The notes beneath the pieces are model-generated. The model saw only the letters and a list, made by a program, of their open reading frames with translations. It searched no databases and had not been told where the DNA came from. A DNA stretch of 64,000 nt from Sapria himalayana (lineage: Eukaryota > Streptophyta > Magnoliopsida > Malpighiales > Rafflesiaceae), in contig JAREIK010012336.1 of the NCBI GenBank assembly GCA_029783825.1, positions 1 through 64,000 of the forward strand, in the 5' to 3' direction. This document shows positions 26,615 to 41,100 of this stretch, one piece after another; position 1 is the first letter of the stretch, and every line of letters starts with the position of its first letter. Both the position numbers and the translations under genes were made by a program.

Positions 26615-28811
26615 TCATAAACCTCGTAATGCCAAAATACATAAACCATTAAACTGCTATATACTACTTAATAATTAATAAATCTTATTTTTAATTCTAT
26701 TTATTATAATTTTAAATATTTATTTTAATTATTTATTAGTTTATTTTTATAAAAATATTTATTACAAAATTAATTATGAGTGTGACAAATATAATTTAAA
26801 AAATATATATGCTTATAAAAGAAGTAAAAATTTAAAAATTAAAAATTGTTATCCAGAAATATATTTTACTATAATTTTGAATCAATTTGGGTTTTGTAAT
26901 TATTTTTTAATTAATATCTATCTTAATATCAATAGTTTATAAATTTAATTTTGATCATTATTATAATATATATAAATAAATATGTTTATTGAATTTATAT
27001 GATATATAATTAGTAATATTATTATAACTAAGTATTGTATTCACATTTCAAAAATTTTAAATATTTTTATATTTACAAAGGTTATAACCTATGAAAATGA
27101 TGAAAAAATTATAGCAATTTTTTATGATATTTTATATTTTTAAATAAAACATATAAACCATTAAAAGCCTAAAAACATAAATCGCTAAAATCCTAAATGA
27201 AAAAATCTCTGAATACTTAAACCATTAAACTGGTATACAGTAATAATAAATCATAAATCTCATTTTAAATTTTATTCAGTATAATTTTAAATTTTTATTT
27301 TAATTATTTATCAGTTTATTTTTATAGAAATATTAATTACAAAATAAATTATTAGTGAGACAAATCTAATTTAAATTAAAACAATATCACTAAATAATAA
27401 ATAATAAATAATAAATCTTATTTTTTTCATTATAATTATAAATATTCATTTAAATTATTTATTTGTTTATTTATATATAAATATTAATTACAAAATAAAT
27501 TGAGCTAGACAAAAAAAATTTATATAAATTATTTTTCATCAAATAATTATAGATAAACTTTTTAAAAGAAAAAAAATTTTCAAAACAAAAAATTATTAAA
27601 AAGTAATATATTTTGCTTTGCTTCTGAATCAATTTAGGTTTTGTAATTATATTTTAATTAATATCTATCTTATTAATAATAGATTATTAATTTATTTTTT
27701 GATAATTATTAGAATATTTAACAATAAAATTGTTTATATTGAATTTACATGATATATAATTATGAAGATTATTATAACTAAAGATTATATTTACATTTGA
27801 AAATATTTTAATAATTATTATATTTTTAAAGGTTATCATCTTTGAAAATGAGATAAAATCACAAAAATAAATTTTTTGTTAATTTATTGTTTATATAAAA
27901 CCTATAAACTAGTAAATGCCTAAATGCTTAAATCATTAAACTCCTAAACCCCAAAACCCCAAAACTCTTAAACACTTAAACATTTAAACCATCTTTAAAG
28001 GTTTATGTATTTATAAATAATATATAAATATCTATCAATAAATAATAGTTTATTAACTGATTTTTTGATCATTATATATTTATATTTATAATTAGTTTAT
28101 TAATATATATCAATAAAATTCTTTATTTTTAATTTACATGAAATATAATTATTATGTTTATTATAACTAAATATTGTATTCACATTTGAAAAAAATTTAA
28201 AAATTATAATATTTATAAATGTTATAACCTGCAAAATTATTAAAAAATTTCAAAAATAGTGTTTTTGTTATTTCATTATTTAAACTAAATATATAAACTA
28301 CTAAATGCCTAAACACTTAAATCACAAAACTCCTAAACTTTTAATACTTAAACCATTAAATCCGCTATACCCTAAATAATTAATCATAAATCTCATTTTT
28401 ATTTGTATTCATTATATTTTTATATTCATTTTAATTATTTATTAGTTTATTTTTATAGAAATATTAATTGCAAAATAAAATTATTAATGAGACAAATATA
28501 AATAGATATATTTTAATTAATATCTATCTTATTAATAATAGTTTATTAATCTATTTTTTGATCAGTATTATAAAATCGATCAGTAAAATTATTTATATTG
28601 AATTTACATGATATTTAATTTTTATGATTATTATAATTAAATATTGTATTAACATTTGAAAAAGAAATTAAAAATTATCATATTTTGAATGGTTATAACC
28701 TTGAAAATGATAAAAAATCATAAAAATAATTTTTTTTGTTATTTAATTATTTAAATAAAACCTATAAACCACAAAATACCTAAATACTTAAATTAATAAA
28801 CTCTTAAACCC
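26615..28811 (+). repeat. AT-rich satellite array, forward orientation
   Basis: Forward monomers again, beginning CATAAACCTCGTAATGCC. The stretch from about 27380 to 28811 matches about 3990-5521 monomer for monomer, including the GAGCTAGA variant and the small inverted junction near 27980. It belongs to a larger duplicated block that includes the following insertion. No gene is seen. Confidence 0.88.
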
Positions 28812-31276
28812 TGATACTGCTGCACCACACACTAATAGCGACGGACCACAGTACACATGTGCACATATTCTTGTCAATTTTGATGTAGCATTTAGAGGGG
28901 CCAGCAAGTCCTAGAAGCAGCAAGAAGTATGGGCCACCAGCTTGTAGAGGGCCGCACAAGTAGGCCGGGATGATAAAATTCAGAAAACTGACGAGATAGA
29001 GCAAAGTGGCCAGGAGTAAACCCAGGAGTAGATAGGAGTGGATCCCACTAGCCCTATTAGGCAGCATAGAGGGCCACCCAACCATCGCCCAACATGAGTA
29101 GCGGGTAATCCATGATTATTTGGAGAGCGGGCAAAATTCGAAGTATCACCAAGTATGGCTAGTAAGCAATGGAGTCCAGACCAGCCACACGGGACCGAAA
29201 GATTCAAACTTGTAGTTTATATTTGTAGTCTTATTTGTATTTTGGACTTTCTATGCACCATGTACTTGTAGAGACGGATCATGACATACTCTCACACACA
29301 ATCTTGTCTGTTCTCTATGTAGCATGCAATGAATGCAACTGGACCCATGAGTATCTCTAAGTGGGGCCCGCTATGCATTTTGTAAATACACATTAGGTGA
29401 TGCTATAGTCCCGGGAGCAGAAGACCCATCTTTATAGCATTTTGTAATTTTACTTGTATTCTAGCTTGGTTGTACACGTAGATAATTAGAATATGAGATG
29501 GACCTCATTACACATGCCTACCGATGCATGCATATTTTTTGATATTTTGTCGGTGCAACATACATCCACATCATGGAGCTCGAGGAGGAAGCATTCTAAC
29601 CTAGGAAATACTCTTTTGAGGATCATTGGAGCAAAAGAATGTGGAATTCAGAGCTGAGAATGAATTGACAAAGTGCCATAGATATGGACTTGTGGATTTA
29701 TGGGCATTCAATTTTACATGTATTCCATTGCATAGCAATGACATAGGCAAATGCTTGATGTTGCATCTCACACACATGCACAATCATATATTTGCATAGT
29801 TTTAATATGGTGCATCATTAAGATTCCTCTAAAAGGCTTGGACAAATTCGAATGGAAAGGACGCAGTGCGCATAATGACTCAATGCCAACTCTGAAGTCC
29901 GGGAATGCCAGGTGATTTTAGTTGTATTCGTACGCTTGGAATTTTTAAGCATTATGTTTATTTATGTAATTTATGCATAGAATCATTAAGGTGCATAGGA
30001 TTTGGTGGGCTGGCCTAAATTAGTCAGCTTTTTAGTCTCTTGTAAGTTGTGTGCCTAAATGTTAAATAATGTGTGTATTTTCCAAAAAAAAAACTAAAAA
30101 AAACTATAATCCCTAAACTTTAAATCCTAAACCTTAAACCATAAACTATAACCTTAACCCATAAACCTTAAATCCTAAATCTAATGTTTTTCATTTTATA
30201 ATCAAATGAATAAGTGTTAAATTTAAAAATCAAATTCACAACTTTTAGGAATGTCACAGATTTATCTTTTTGTATGTAACACAAAGTCATGACTCAAGGG
30301 GTCAGTTATGGATTCAGTCTCTTTGTTGCTTTAGATTATTGTAGCATTAGCAATCGTCATGATTGTATATTTTGTCTCTAGAACAAAAAATCATATCGAT
30401 GAAAATATGCCAGAACTTTTGTCTCTCTGTTGAACATATTTATATGGCAATAAGAATGATCATGAATGCATATTTAATCACTATAATACTGGGTCACAGT
30501 ATTGGATATGACAATAGCTTGTGCATTTTATTTTTATATTGCAAAGTCATTGCACTAGGAATGATTGTAACTTTGGACATTCCTCAAGTGCAAAAGTCAT
30601 GACCCTAGAAATAGTTAAAGCTCGAGTACTAATCTTTATAACTTTTTATAGCTAAAATTCTTGGGATTGGAAATATCACTATGGCTTTTTCCTTTGATTT
30701 GTGACCTCAAGTGTCAATATGCAAGACTAATATTTTGAGTAATGATTAAAACTTTTCATACATTTGAATATGATTCAGTTACACATTTTTGGGTATTGTG
30801 AGCTTGTATACATAACTCATTTAATATAAAAAAAAGAAATGATACTTTACATATCCATGAGGATATAAAAAAAGGGCTTATACATGCCAATAAAATAAAT
30901 TTTTTGATTCTTGATTGAAAGAGAGCCCATACTTCTTGCCCTGCTCAAACCGTCATGAGGCAAGTTTTTTCTAATAGGTTGCAAGGTCGTTATTTTTTTG
31001 GAGGTGAACTATGTTTTAAAAAATTTTTTTTGAGTGTGTGCATGAGAGATATTTTAGAAGAAATTATATAATCAATATAAGTAGCAACCTCGACAACTGA
31101 GCTATTTCAACACATAGAGGTACAACTTTGGTTTAGTCTGTTAGCATACATGAGGAAAATACCACTGATAGCCTAGTGATTCAACATCAAATATGATGAC
31201 AAATAATAGAGATAAAGTAAAAGTTCCTATTATTTTTGTTAGAGTTTTAGCAATCATTCTAGAGTTGAGAGAGGAA
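28812..31276 (+). mobile_element. Unclassified 2.46-kb insertion, copy B
   Basis: It matches copy A (5522-7979) end to end. In the 228 bp at 28980-29207 I count roughly 30 differences, about 13%. Left and right satellite junctions are the same as in copy A, so it was copied together with its flanks and not inserted afresh. The A tract, degenerate repeats and TATA-like GGATATAAAAAAAGGG (about 30861) are kept. A 60-codon open frame (stop at 30600-30602) is shared with copies A and C, but the changes between copies are mostly amino-acid-changing, so I do not call it a gene. Confidence 0.75.
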
Positions 31277-34200
31277 GAAAATAAATTATTTTAATTATTC
31301 AGTATAAATTAAATTTATTTTATTTATTTATCAATTTATTTTATAAAATATTAAATACAAAATAAATTATTATTGAGATGGATCTAATTTATATTAAACC
31401 GGTATATCCTAAATAATAAAGAATAAATCTCATTTTTTTCCATTTTAATTTTAAATATTCAAATTTAATTATTTATTTGTTTATTTTTATATAAATATTA
31501 ATGACAAAATAAATTAGAAGTTACACAAATATAATTTATATTAATTATTTTTTATCAAAATAATATAGATAAACTTTTTAAAAGCAAAAAAAAATTTCAA
31601 AACAAAAAATTATTATATAGTAATATATTTTGTTTTGCTTCTGAATCATTTTAGGTTTTGTAAATATATTTTAATTCATATCTATCTTATTAATAATTGA
31701 TTATTAAGTTATTTTTTCATCATTATTAGAATATTTATCAATAAAAATGTTTATATTGAATTTATATGATATATAAATATAATGATTATTATCACTAAAT
31801 ATTGTATTCACTTTTGAAAAAAATTTTAAAATTATTATATTTTCAAATGTTATAACCTTTGAAAATGTGAAAAAATAAAAAAAAATAAATTTTTTGTTAT
31901 TTCATTTTTTAAATAAAAAATATAGATCCTTAAATGCTTACTTACTTAAATTAGTAATCTCATAAATCCCGAAACCCCTAAATAGAAAAACCTTTTAACA
32001 GTTATATACTACTTAATAAATAATAAATCTCTTTTTTATTTCTATTTATTATAATTTTAAATATTCATTTTAATTATTAAATGTTTAATTTTTTTTGAAA
32101 AATTAATTACAAAATAAATTTCGAGTGAGACAAATATTATTTAAATAATTTATTTTAATAAAACAAATATAAGCTCATAAAAAGAAGGAAATTTTTAAAA
32201 ATTTAATATTATTATTTAGTAATATATTTTGATTTGATTTTGAATCATGTTGTGTTATTTAAATATAATTTAATTAATATTAATATTATTAATAATAGTT
32301 TATTAATTTAATTTTTGATCATTATTATAATATCTATCATTAAAATTATTTATATTGAATTTATATGATATATAATTAGTAAGATTAATATAATTATACA
32401 TGGTATTCACATTTCAAAAAATTTTAAATATTATTGTATTTTCAAAGGGTAAAACCTTTGAAAATCAGAAAAAATCAAAAATAGAATTTTAAATTTTTAT
32501 TATATAAATAAAACCTATAAACCACTAAATAATCAAACCATTAAACCAGCATACCATATATAATAAATCATAAATCTCATTTTAATTTGTATTCATTATG
32601 ATTTTAAAAATTCATTTTAATTATTTATTAGTTTATTTTTTATAGAAATATCAATCACAAAATAAATAATGAGTGAGACAAATATAATTTTAATAATTTT
32701 ATTTTTAATCAAAAAAAAAGCTTATATAAATAAGTAAAAATTTAAAAACAAAAAATTATTATTTAGTAATATATTTTACTTTGATTTTGAATCATTATAT
32801 ATAGGTTTTGCAATTATATTTTAATTGCAATCAATTTTATTAATAATAGTTTATTAATTTATTATTTGATCATTTTTATAATATCGAACAATAAAATTAC
32901 TTATATTTAATTAAAATGCCTTATAATTATTAAGTTATTATAACTAGATATTGTATTTACATTTGAAAAAAATTTAAAAAATATTATATTTTCAAAGGTT
33001 ATAACCTTCAAAAATGATAAAAAATCATAAAAAGAATTTTTTATTATTTTATTATTTAAATAAAACTTATAAACCACTAAATGACTAAACATTTAAATCT
33101 CTAGAATCCTAAACCCCTAAACCCCCGAAATACTTGAACTATTAAACCTATTTAACCTAAATAATAAATATTAAATCTCATTTTTTTGTATTCTTTATAA
33201 TTTTAAATATTCATTTTAATTATATTTTAGTTTATTTTTATAGAAATATTAATTACAAAATAAATAATGAGTGAGACAGATATAATTTAAATAAATTATT
33301 TTTATGGAAAAAAAATAAGCTTATAAAAATAAACAAAATTTCAAAAATTTAAAATTTTATTTTGTAATATAATTTACTTTGATTTTGAATTATTTTAGGT
33401 TATGCAAATATATTTTAATTAAAATCTATTTTATTAATAATAGTTTATTAATTTATTTTTTGATCATTATTATAATATAAATTAATATATTTTTTTATAT
33501 TGAATCTACAACAAATATAATTATTAAAATTATTATAACCAAGTATTGTATTCATATTTTAGAACTATTAAAAATTATTATATTTTTAAAGGTTATAACT
33601 ATTGAAAATCACGAAAATTCATAAAAATAAATTTATTTTTATTTCATTGATTAAATAAAACCTATAAATAGGAAAATGTGTAAACATATAAATCAATAAA
33701 ATCCTTAACCACAAAACCACAAAAAACATAAACAATTAAATAGTTATACCCTAAATAATAAATAATAAATCTCATTTTTTAGTATTGATTATAATTTTAA
33801 ATATACATTTTAATTATTTATTAATTTAATTTTATAGAAATATGAATTAGAAAATAAATTATTAGTGAGACAAATATAATTTAAATAATTTATTTTTCAT
33901 CAAAAAATATATAGGCTTATAAATGGATACAAAAATTTAAAAGTTTAAAATTAATATTTAATAAAATATTTCACTTTGATTTTTAGTCATTTTAGGTTTT
34001 ACAAATATATTTTAAACAATATTTATCTTATTAATAATTAGTTATTACTTTTTTTTGATCATTATTATAATAAATATCAATAAAATAGTTTATATTGAAT
34101 TTATATTATATATTATTATTATGATTATTATAACTTCATATTGTATTCACTTTTCAAAAAAAAATTTAAAAATTATTATATTTTCTAAGGTTATAAACTT

Positions 34201-36720
34201 CGAAAATGAAAAAAAATAACAAAAATAAATTTTTTGTTATTTCATTTTTTATATAAAACCTATAAACCACTAAATGACTAAATACTAAAATGACTAAACT
34301 CCTAAACCCCGAAGCCCTTAAATACTTAAAACATTAAATTAGTATAGTCTAAATAATAAATCATAAATCTCAGTTTTATTACTTTTCATTATAATTTTAA
34401 ATATTCATTTTAATTATTTATCAGTTTATTTTTATAGAAATATTAATTACAAAATAAATTATTTGTGCAACATATATAATTTAAATAATTTATTTTTCAT
34501 CAAAAAAAATGTTTATAAAAAGAGGCACAATTTTAAAAATAAAAAATTTTTATTTAATAATATATCTTATTTTGATTTTGAATCATAATTTTGATTATAC
34601 AATTATATTTTAATTTATATCATTCTTATAAATACAAATTTATTAATTTATTTATTGATCATTATTATAATATCTATCAATAAAATTATTTATATTGAGT
34701 TTACATTATATATAATTAAAATTATTATATTTTCAACGGTTACAACCTTTAAAAATTTAAAGAATATCAAAAAATTATATTTTTTGTTTTTTCATTCTTT
34801 AAATAAAAATTATAAATCACTAAAGGTCTAAACAATTAAATCCCTAAACTCCTAATCCACAAAACACCTAAATACTTAAACCATTAAACTAGTATATCCT
34901 GAATACTAAATAAAAAATCTCAATTTTATTTGTATTAATTATAATTTTAAATTTTCATTTTAATTATTTAGTAGTTTATTATTATAGAATTATAAATTAC
35001 AAAATAAATTATGAGTAAGACAAATATAATTTGAATAATTTATTTTTAATAACAAAATTATAAACTTAGAAAAAAAGAAAAACATCAAAAAATTATTATT
35101 TAGTAATATATTTTACTTTGATTTGTATAAATTTAGATTTTGCAAATACTTTTTAAATAATAACTATTTATTAATAATAGTTTAATAATTTATATTTTGA
35201 TCATAATTATAATATCTAGCAATATAATTATTTATATTGAATTTAAATGAATCTTAATTATGAAGAATATTATAAATAACTATTATATTTACATATGAAA
35301 ACAATTTAAAAATTATTAAATTTCAAAGGTATAATCTTCAAAAATTAAAAAAATAATAAAAATAAATTTTTTGCTATATCATTGTTTAAATGAAACTTAT
35401 AAACCACTAAATGCCTAAACACTTAACCATCTAAACTCCTAAACACAAAAGCCCCTAAATACATAAAACCTTTAATCTCGTAAACCTTAAATATAATTTA
35501 AATAATTTATTAAGATATTAATTACAAAATAAATTATGAGTGATACAAATATAAATTAACGAATTTATTTTTCATCAAAAAAATATATAAGCTTATAAAA
35601 AGAAGCAAAAACTAAAAAAAAAATTTTATTTAGTAATAAATTTTACTTGGATTTTGAATAAATTTAGGTTTTACAATTATATTTTAATTTATATCCATCA
35701 TAATAATATAAACATATTAATTTATTTTTTGATAATTGATATCATATCTATCAATAAAATTTTTTATATTTAGTTTATATTATATATAATTATAATGATT
35801 ATTATTACTAAATATTGTATTCACATTTTTAAAAAATTTTAAAATTATTATATTGTCAAAGGTTAATCTTTGAAAATGTGAAAAAATATCAAAAATAATT
35901 TTTTTGTTATTTCATTGTTTAAATAAAACCAATAAACCACTAAATGCCTAAAAACATAAATCGCTAAAGTCCTAAATGACAAAACATCTAAATAATTAAA
36001 ATATTAAACTAGTATTCATTAATAATAATTCATAAATCTTATTTTAAATTTTATTCATTATAATTTTATATTTTTATTTTAATTATTTATCAGTTTATTT
36101 TTATTGAAATATTAATTACAAAATAAATTATTAGTGAGATAGATATAATATAATTTAAACCGGTATACCCTAAATAATAAAGAATAAATCTCATTTTTTT
36201 TTCATTATAATTTTAAATATTCATTTTAATTATTTATTTGTTTATTATAAATATTAATTAAAAATAAATTATGAGTTAGACAAATATAATTTATATAAAT
36301 TATTTTTAATCAAAAAAAAATATAGATAAGATTATTAATAGAAGAAAAATTAAAAACAAAAAATTATTATATAATAATATAATTTGCTATGCTTCTGAAT
36401 CATTATTGGTTTTGTAAAATATTTTAATTGATATCTATCTTATTAATAATAGATTATTAATTTCATTTTTGATCATTATTAGAATATTTATCAATAAAAA
36501 TATTTATATTGAATTTATATGAAATATAAATATAATGATTATTATAACTAAGTATTGAATTCAGATTTGAAAAAAATTTAAATATTATTATATTTTCAAA
36601 GGTTATAACATTTGAAAATATCAAAAAATAATAAAAATAAATTTTTTGTTTATTTAATTTTTAAATAACACTTATAAACCACTAAATGCATACATAGTTA
36701 AATTAGTAAACTTATAAACC
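31277..36720 (+). repeat. AT-rich satellite array, forward orientation, between copies B and C
   Basis: About nine forward monomers, several shortened. The first 2.1 kb (31277 to about 33440) match 37588 to about 39740. The part from about 33660 to 36170 corresponds to 1-1900 and to about 51010-53690, with whole-monomer gains or losses. The last monomer (from about 36680) is the subtype CTAAATGCATACATAGTTAA that elsewhere carries the hAT-1/hAT-2 insertion, but here the site is empty. No gene is seen. Confidence 0.88.
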
Positions 36721-37587
36721 CCATAACTTGTGTCTCTTTGTTGAACATATTGTTATGGCACTAAGAATGATCATGAATACATATTTAATCATTATAATAT
36801 TGGGTCACAGTATTGGATATGACCATAACTTGTGCATTTTATCTTTATATTGCAAAGTCATTGCACTAGGAATGATTGTAACTTTGAACATTCCTGAAGA
36901 GCAAAAGTCATGACCCTAGAAATAGTTAAAGCTCGAGTACTACTTGTTATAACTTTCTATAGCTAAATTTCTTGGGATTGGAAATATCACTATAACTTTT
37001 TCCTTTGATTTGTGACCTCAAGTGTCGATATGCAATACTAATATTTTGAGCAATGATTAAAACCTTTTATACATTTGAATATGATTCATTTACACCTTTT
37101 GGGTATTATGAGCTTGTATACATAACTCATTTAATATAAAAAGAAAGAAATGATACTTTACATATCCATGTGGATATAAAAATGGGGCTTAGACATGCCA
37201 ATAAAATAAATTTTTTGATTCTTGATTGAAAGAGAGCCCATACTTATTCCCCTGCTCTAGCTGCCCTGGGGCTAGTTTGTTCTAATAGGCTACAAGGTGG
37301 TTATTTTTTTAGAGGTGAACTATATTTTAAAAAAATTGCTTTGTGTGTGTGCATGAGATATATTTTAGAAGAAATTACAATAATCAATATAAATAGCTTC
37401 CTAAACAACTAGCTATTTCAACACATAGGGGTACAACTTTGGTTTAGTCTATTAGCGTACATGAGACAATTACCTTTGATAGCCCAGTGATTCAACATCA
37501 AATATGATTAGACATAATAGAGATAAAGTAAAAGCTCATATTATTTTGGTTAGAACTTGAGTAATCATTCTAGAGTTCAGAGAGGAA
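36721..37587 (+). mobile_element. Unclassified insertion, truncated copy C (867 bp)
   Basis: Only the right third of the 2.46-kb unit is present, corresponding to about 7115-7979 in copy A. The left junction is satellite CCCC joined to CCATAACTTG. The satellite subtype normally reads CCCCGTAATG and the element reads GCCATAACTT, so the joint lies at a few bases of shared sequence. The right junction is the same as in copies A and B. No intact gene is present. Confidence 0.8.
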
Positions 37588-38149
37588 CAAAATAAATTAT
37601 TTTAATAATTCAGTATAATTTAAATTTTTATTTTATTTATTTATCAGTTTATTTTTATCGAAATATTAATTACAAAATAAATTATTAATAAGACAGATCT
37701 AATTTAAATTAAACCGGTATATCCTAAATAATTAAGAATAAATCTCATTTTTTTTTCATTTTAATTTTAAATATTCAAATTTAATTATTTATTTGTATAT
37801 TTTTATATAAAAATTAATTACAAAATAAATTATGAGTTACACATATAATTTATATAAATTATTTTTCATCAAAATAATATAGATAAACTTTTTAAAGAAA
37901 AAAAATTTCAAAACAAAAAATTAATATATAGTAATATATTTTGCTTTGCTTCTGAATCATTTTATGTTTTGTAATTATATTATAATTCATATCTATCTTA
38001 TTAATTATATATTATTAATTTATTTTTTGATCATTATTAGAAGATTTATCGATAAAATAGTTTATATTGAATTTATATGATATATAAATATAATGATTAT
38101 TATAAATAAATATTGAATTCACTTTTGAAAAAAATTTAAAAATTATTAT

Positions 38150-38177
38150 ATTTTCAAAGGTTATAACCTTTGAAAAT
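38150..38177. repeat. 28-bp perfect palindrome in a forward monomer
   Basis: ATTTTCAAAGGTTA plus its exact reverse complement. This is the forward-array counterpart of the palindromes at 12621 and 18481; being symmetric, it reads the same in either array orientation. Confidence 0.92.
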
Positions 38178-41100
38178 GTGAAAAAATAAAAAAAATTAAA
38201 TTTTTTGTTATTTCATTTTTTAAATAAAAACTATAGATCATTAAATGCTTACTTACTTAAATCAGTAAGCTCATAAATCCCGAAACCACTAAATACATAA
38301 ACCTTTTAACAGATATATACTACTTAATAAATAATAAATATCATTTTTATTTCTATTTATTATAATTTTAATTATTTATAGTTTAATTTGTTAGAATAAT
38401 TAATTACAAAATAAATTTCGAGTGAGACAAATATTATTTAAATAATTTATTTTATTAAAAAAAAATATAAGCTTATAAAAAGAAGAAAAATTTAAAAAAT
38501 TAAATATTATTATTTAGTAATATATTTTGATTTGATTTTGAATCATTTTGTGTTATTTAAATATATTTTAATTAATATTAATATTAATAGTTTATTAATT
38601 TAATTTTTGATCATTATTATAATATCTATCATTAAAATTATTTATATTGAATTTATATGATATATAATTTGTAAGATTAATATAATTATACATGGTATTC
38701 ACATTTCAAAAAATTTTAAAAATTATTTTATTTACAAATGTTATAAACTTTGAGACTCAAAAAAAATCAAAAATAGAATTATAAATTTTTATTATATAAA
38801 TAAAACATATAAACCACTAAATAATCTAACCATTAAACCATCATGTCATATATAATAAATCAAAAATCTCATTTTAATTTGTATTCATTATAATTTTAAA
38901 TATTTATTTTAATTATTTATTAGTTTATTTTTTATAGAAATATCAATCACAAAATAAATAATGAGTGAGACAAATAATTTTAATAATTTATTTTTAATAA
39001 AAAAAAAATAAGCTTATATAAAGAAGTAAAAATTTAAAAACAAAAAATTATTATTTAATAATATATTTTACTTTGACTTTGAATCATTATATATAGGTTT
39101 CGCAATTATATTTTAATTGCGATCGATCTTATTAATAATAGTTTATTAATTTATTATTTGATCATTTTTATAATATCGAACAATAAAATTACTTAAATTC
39201 GATTAAAATGTCTTATAATTATTAAGTTATTATAACTAAATATTATATTTACATTTGAAAAAAATTTAAAAATTATTATAATTTCAAATGTTATAACCTT
39301 CAAAAATGATAAAAAATCACAAAAATAATTTTTTATTATTTTATTATTTAAATAAAACTTATAAACCACTAAATGACTAAACATTTAAATTTCTAGACTC
39401 CTAAAGCCCCAAACCCCCTAAATACTTAAACCATTCAACCTATATAACCTAAATAATAAATAATAAATCACATTTTTATTTGTATTCATTATAATTTTAA
39501 ATATTCATTTTAATTATTTTTTAGTTTATTTTTCTAGAAATATTAATTACAAAATAAATAATGAGTGAGACAAATATAATTTAAATAAATTATTTTTTAT
39601 GAAAAAAAAATTTGCTTATAAAAATAAACAAAATTTCAAAAATTTAAAATTTTATTTAGTAATATAATTTACTTTGATTTTGAATTATTTTAGGTTCTAT
39701 AAATATATTTTAATTAATATCTATCTTATTAATAATAGATTTTTAAGTTATTTTTTAGTCATTATTAGAATATTTATCAATAAAAATATTTATATTAAAT
39801 TTATATGATATATAAATATAATAATTATTATAACTAAATATTATATTCACTTTTGAAAAAAATTTTAAAATTATTATATTTTCAAAGGTTATACCTTTGA
39901 AAATGTGAAAGAATAAAAAAAATATTTTTTATTTGTTATTCTATTGTTTAAATAAAACCTATACATCACTAAATTCCTAAGCATTTAAATCACTAAACTA
40001 CAAAATCTCGATACCTCTATATAGATAATCCTTTAAATCAGTGTACCCTAAATAATAATTAATAAATTTCATTTTTATTTGTTTTCATTATAATTAAAAA
40101 AATTTATTTTGATTGTTTAGTTTTTTATTTTTATATATGTATTAATTATAAAATAAATTATGAGTTAAAAATATAATTTATAAAAAGTATTTTTATTCAA
40201 AAATTGATAAGCTAATAAAAAGAATAAAAATTTAAAAGCAAATAATTATTATTTAGTAATATATTTTGCTTTGATTTTGAATCATTTTAGGTTTTGATAT
40301 TTTATTTTAAGTATTATCAATCTTATTCATAATATATTTTTAATTTATTTTTTTTAATTATTAGAATATCTATCAATAAAATTGTTTATATTGAATTTAT
40401 ATGATATATAATTATTATGATTATTATAAATAAATATTGTATTCACTTTTGAAAAAATTTAAAAATTATTATATTTTCAAAGGTTATAATATTAAAAAAA
40501 TGATAAAAAATAACAAAAGTAAATTTTTAGTTATTTAATTTTTTAAATAAAACCTATATACCATTAAATGCTTACTTACTTAAATTAGGATGCTCATAAA
40601 CCCCAAAACCCCTAAATACATAAATATTTTAACATATATATACTACTTAATAAATAATAAATCTCATTTTTAATTCTATTTATTATAATTTTAAATATTC
40701 ATTTTAATTATTTATAATTTAATTTTTTAGATAAATTAATTACTAAATAAATTTCAAGTGAGACAAATATTATTTAAATAATTTATTTTTAATAAAAAAA
40801 TATAACCTCATAAAAAGAAAAAACAATTTAAAAATTAAATATTATTATTTAGTAATATATTATGATTTGATTTTGAATCATTTTGTGTTATGTAAATATA
40901 TTTTAATTAATATTTATATTATTAAAAATAGTTTATTAATTTAATTTTTGATCATTATTATAATATCTATCATTAAAATTATTTATATTGAATTTATATT
41001 ATATATAATTAGTAAGATTAATATAATTATATATAGTATTCACATTTCAAAAAATTTTAAAAATTATTTTATTTTTAAAGGTTATAACTTTTGAAAATCA

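Noticed and set aside
28980..29207. 75-codon minus-strand frame open in both copy A (5689-5916) and copy B
   Set aside because: About 31 base differences give about 21 amino-acid differences, as expected without protein constraint. No domain is visible, and the poly(A) evidence points to the other strand.
36728..36913. 60-codon hydrophobic frame shared by all three copies of the unclassified unit
   Set aside because: Most differences between copies change the amino acid, there is no start codon common to all copies, and the frame arises from internal DNA repeats. It is recorded as a repeat observation only.
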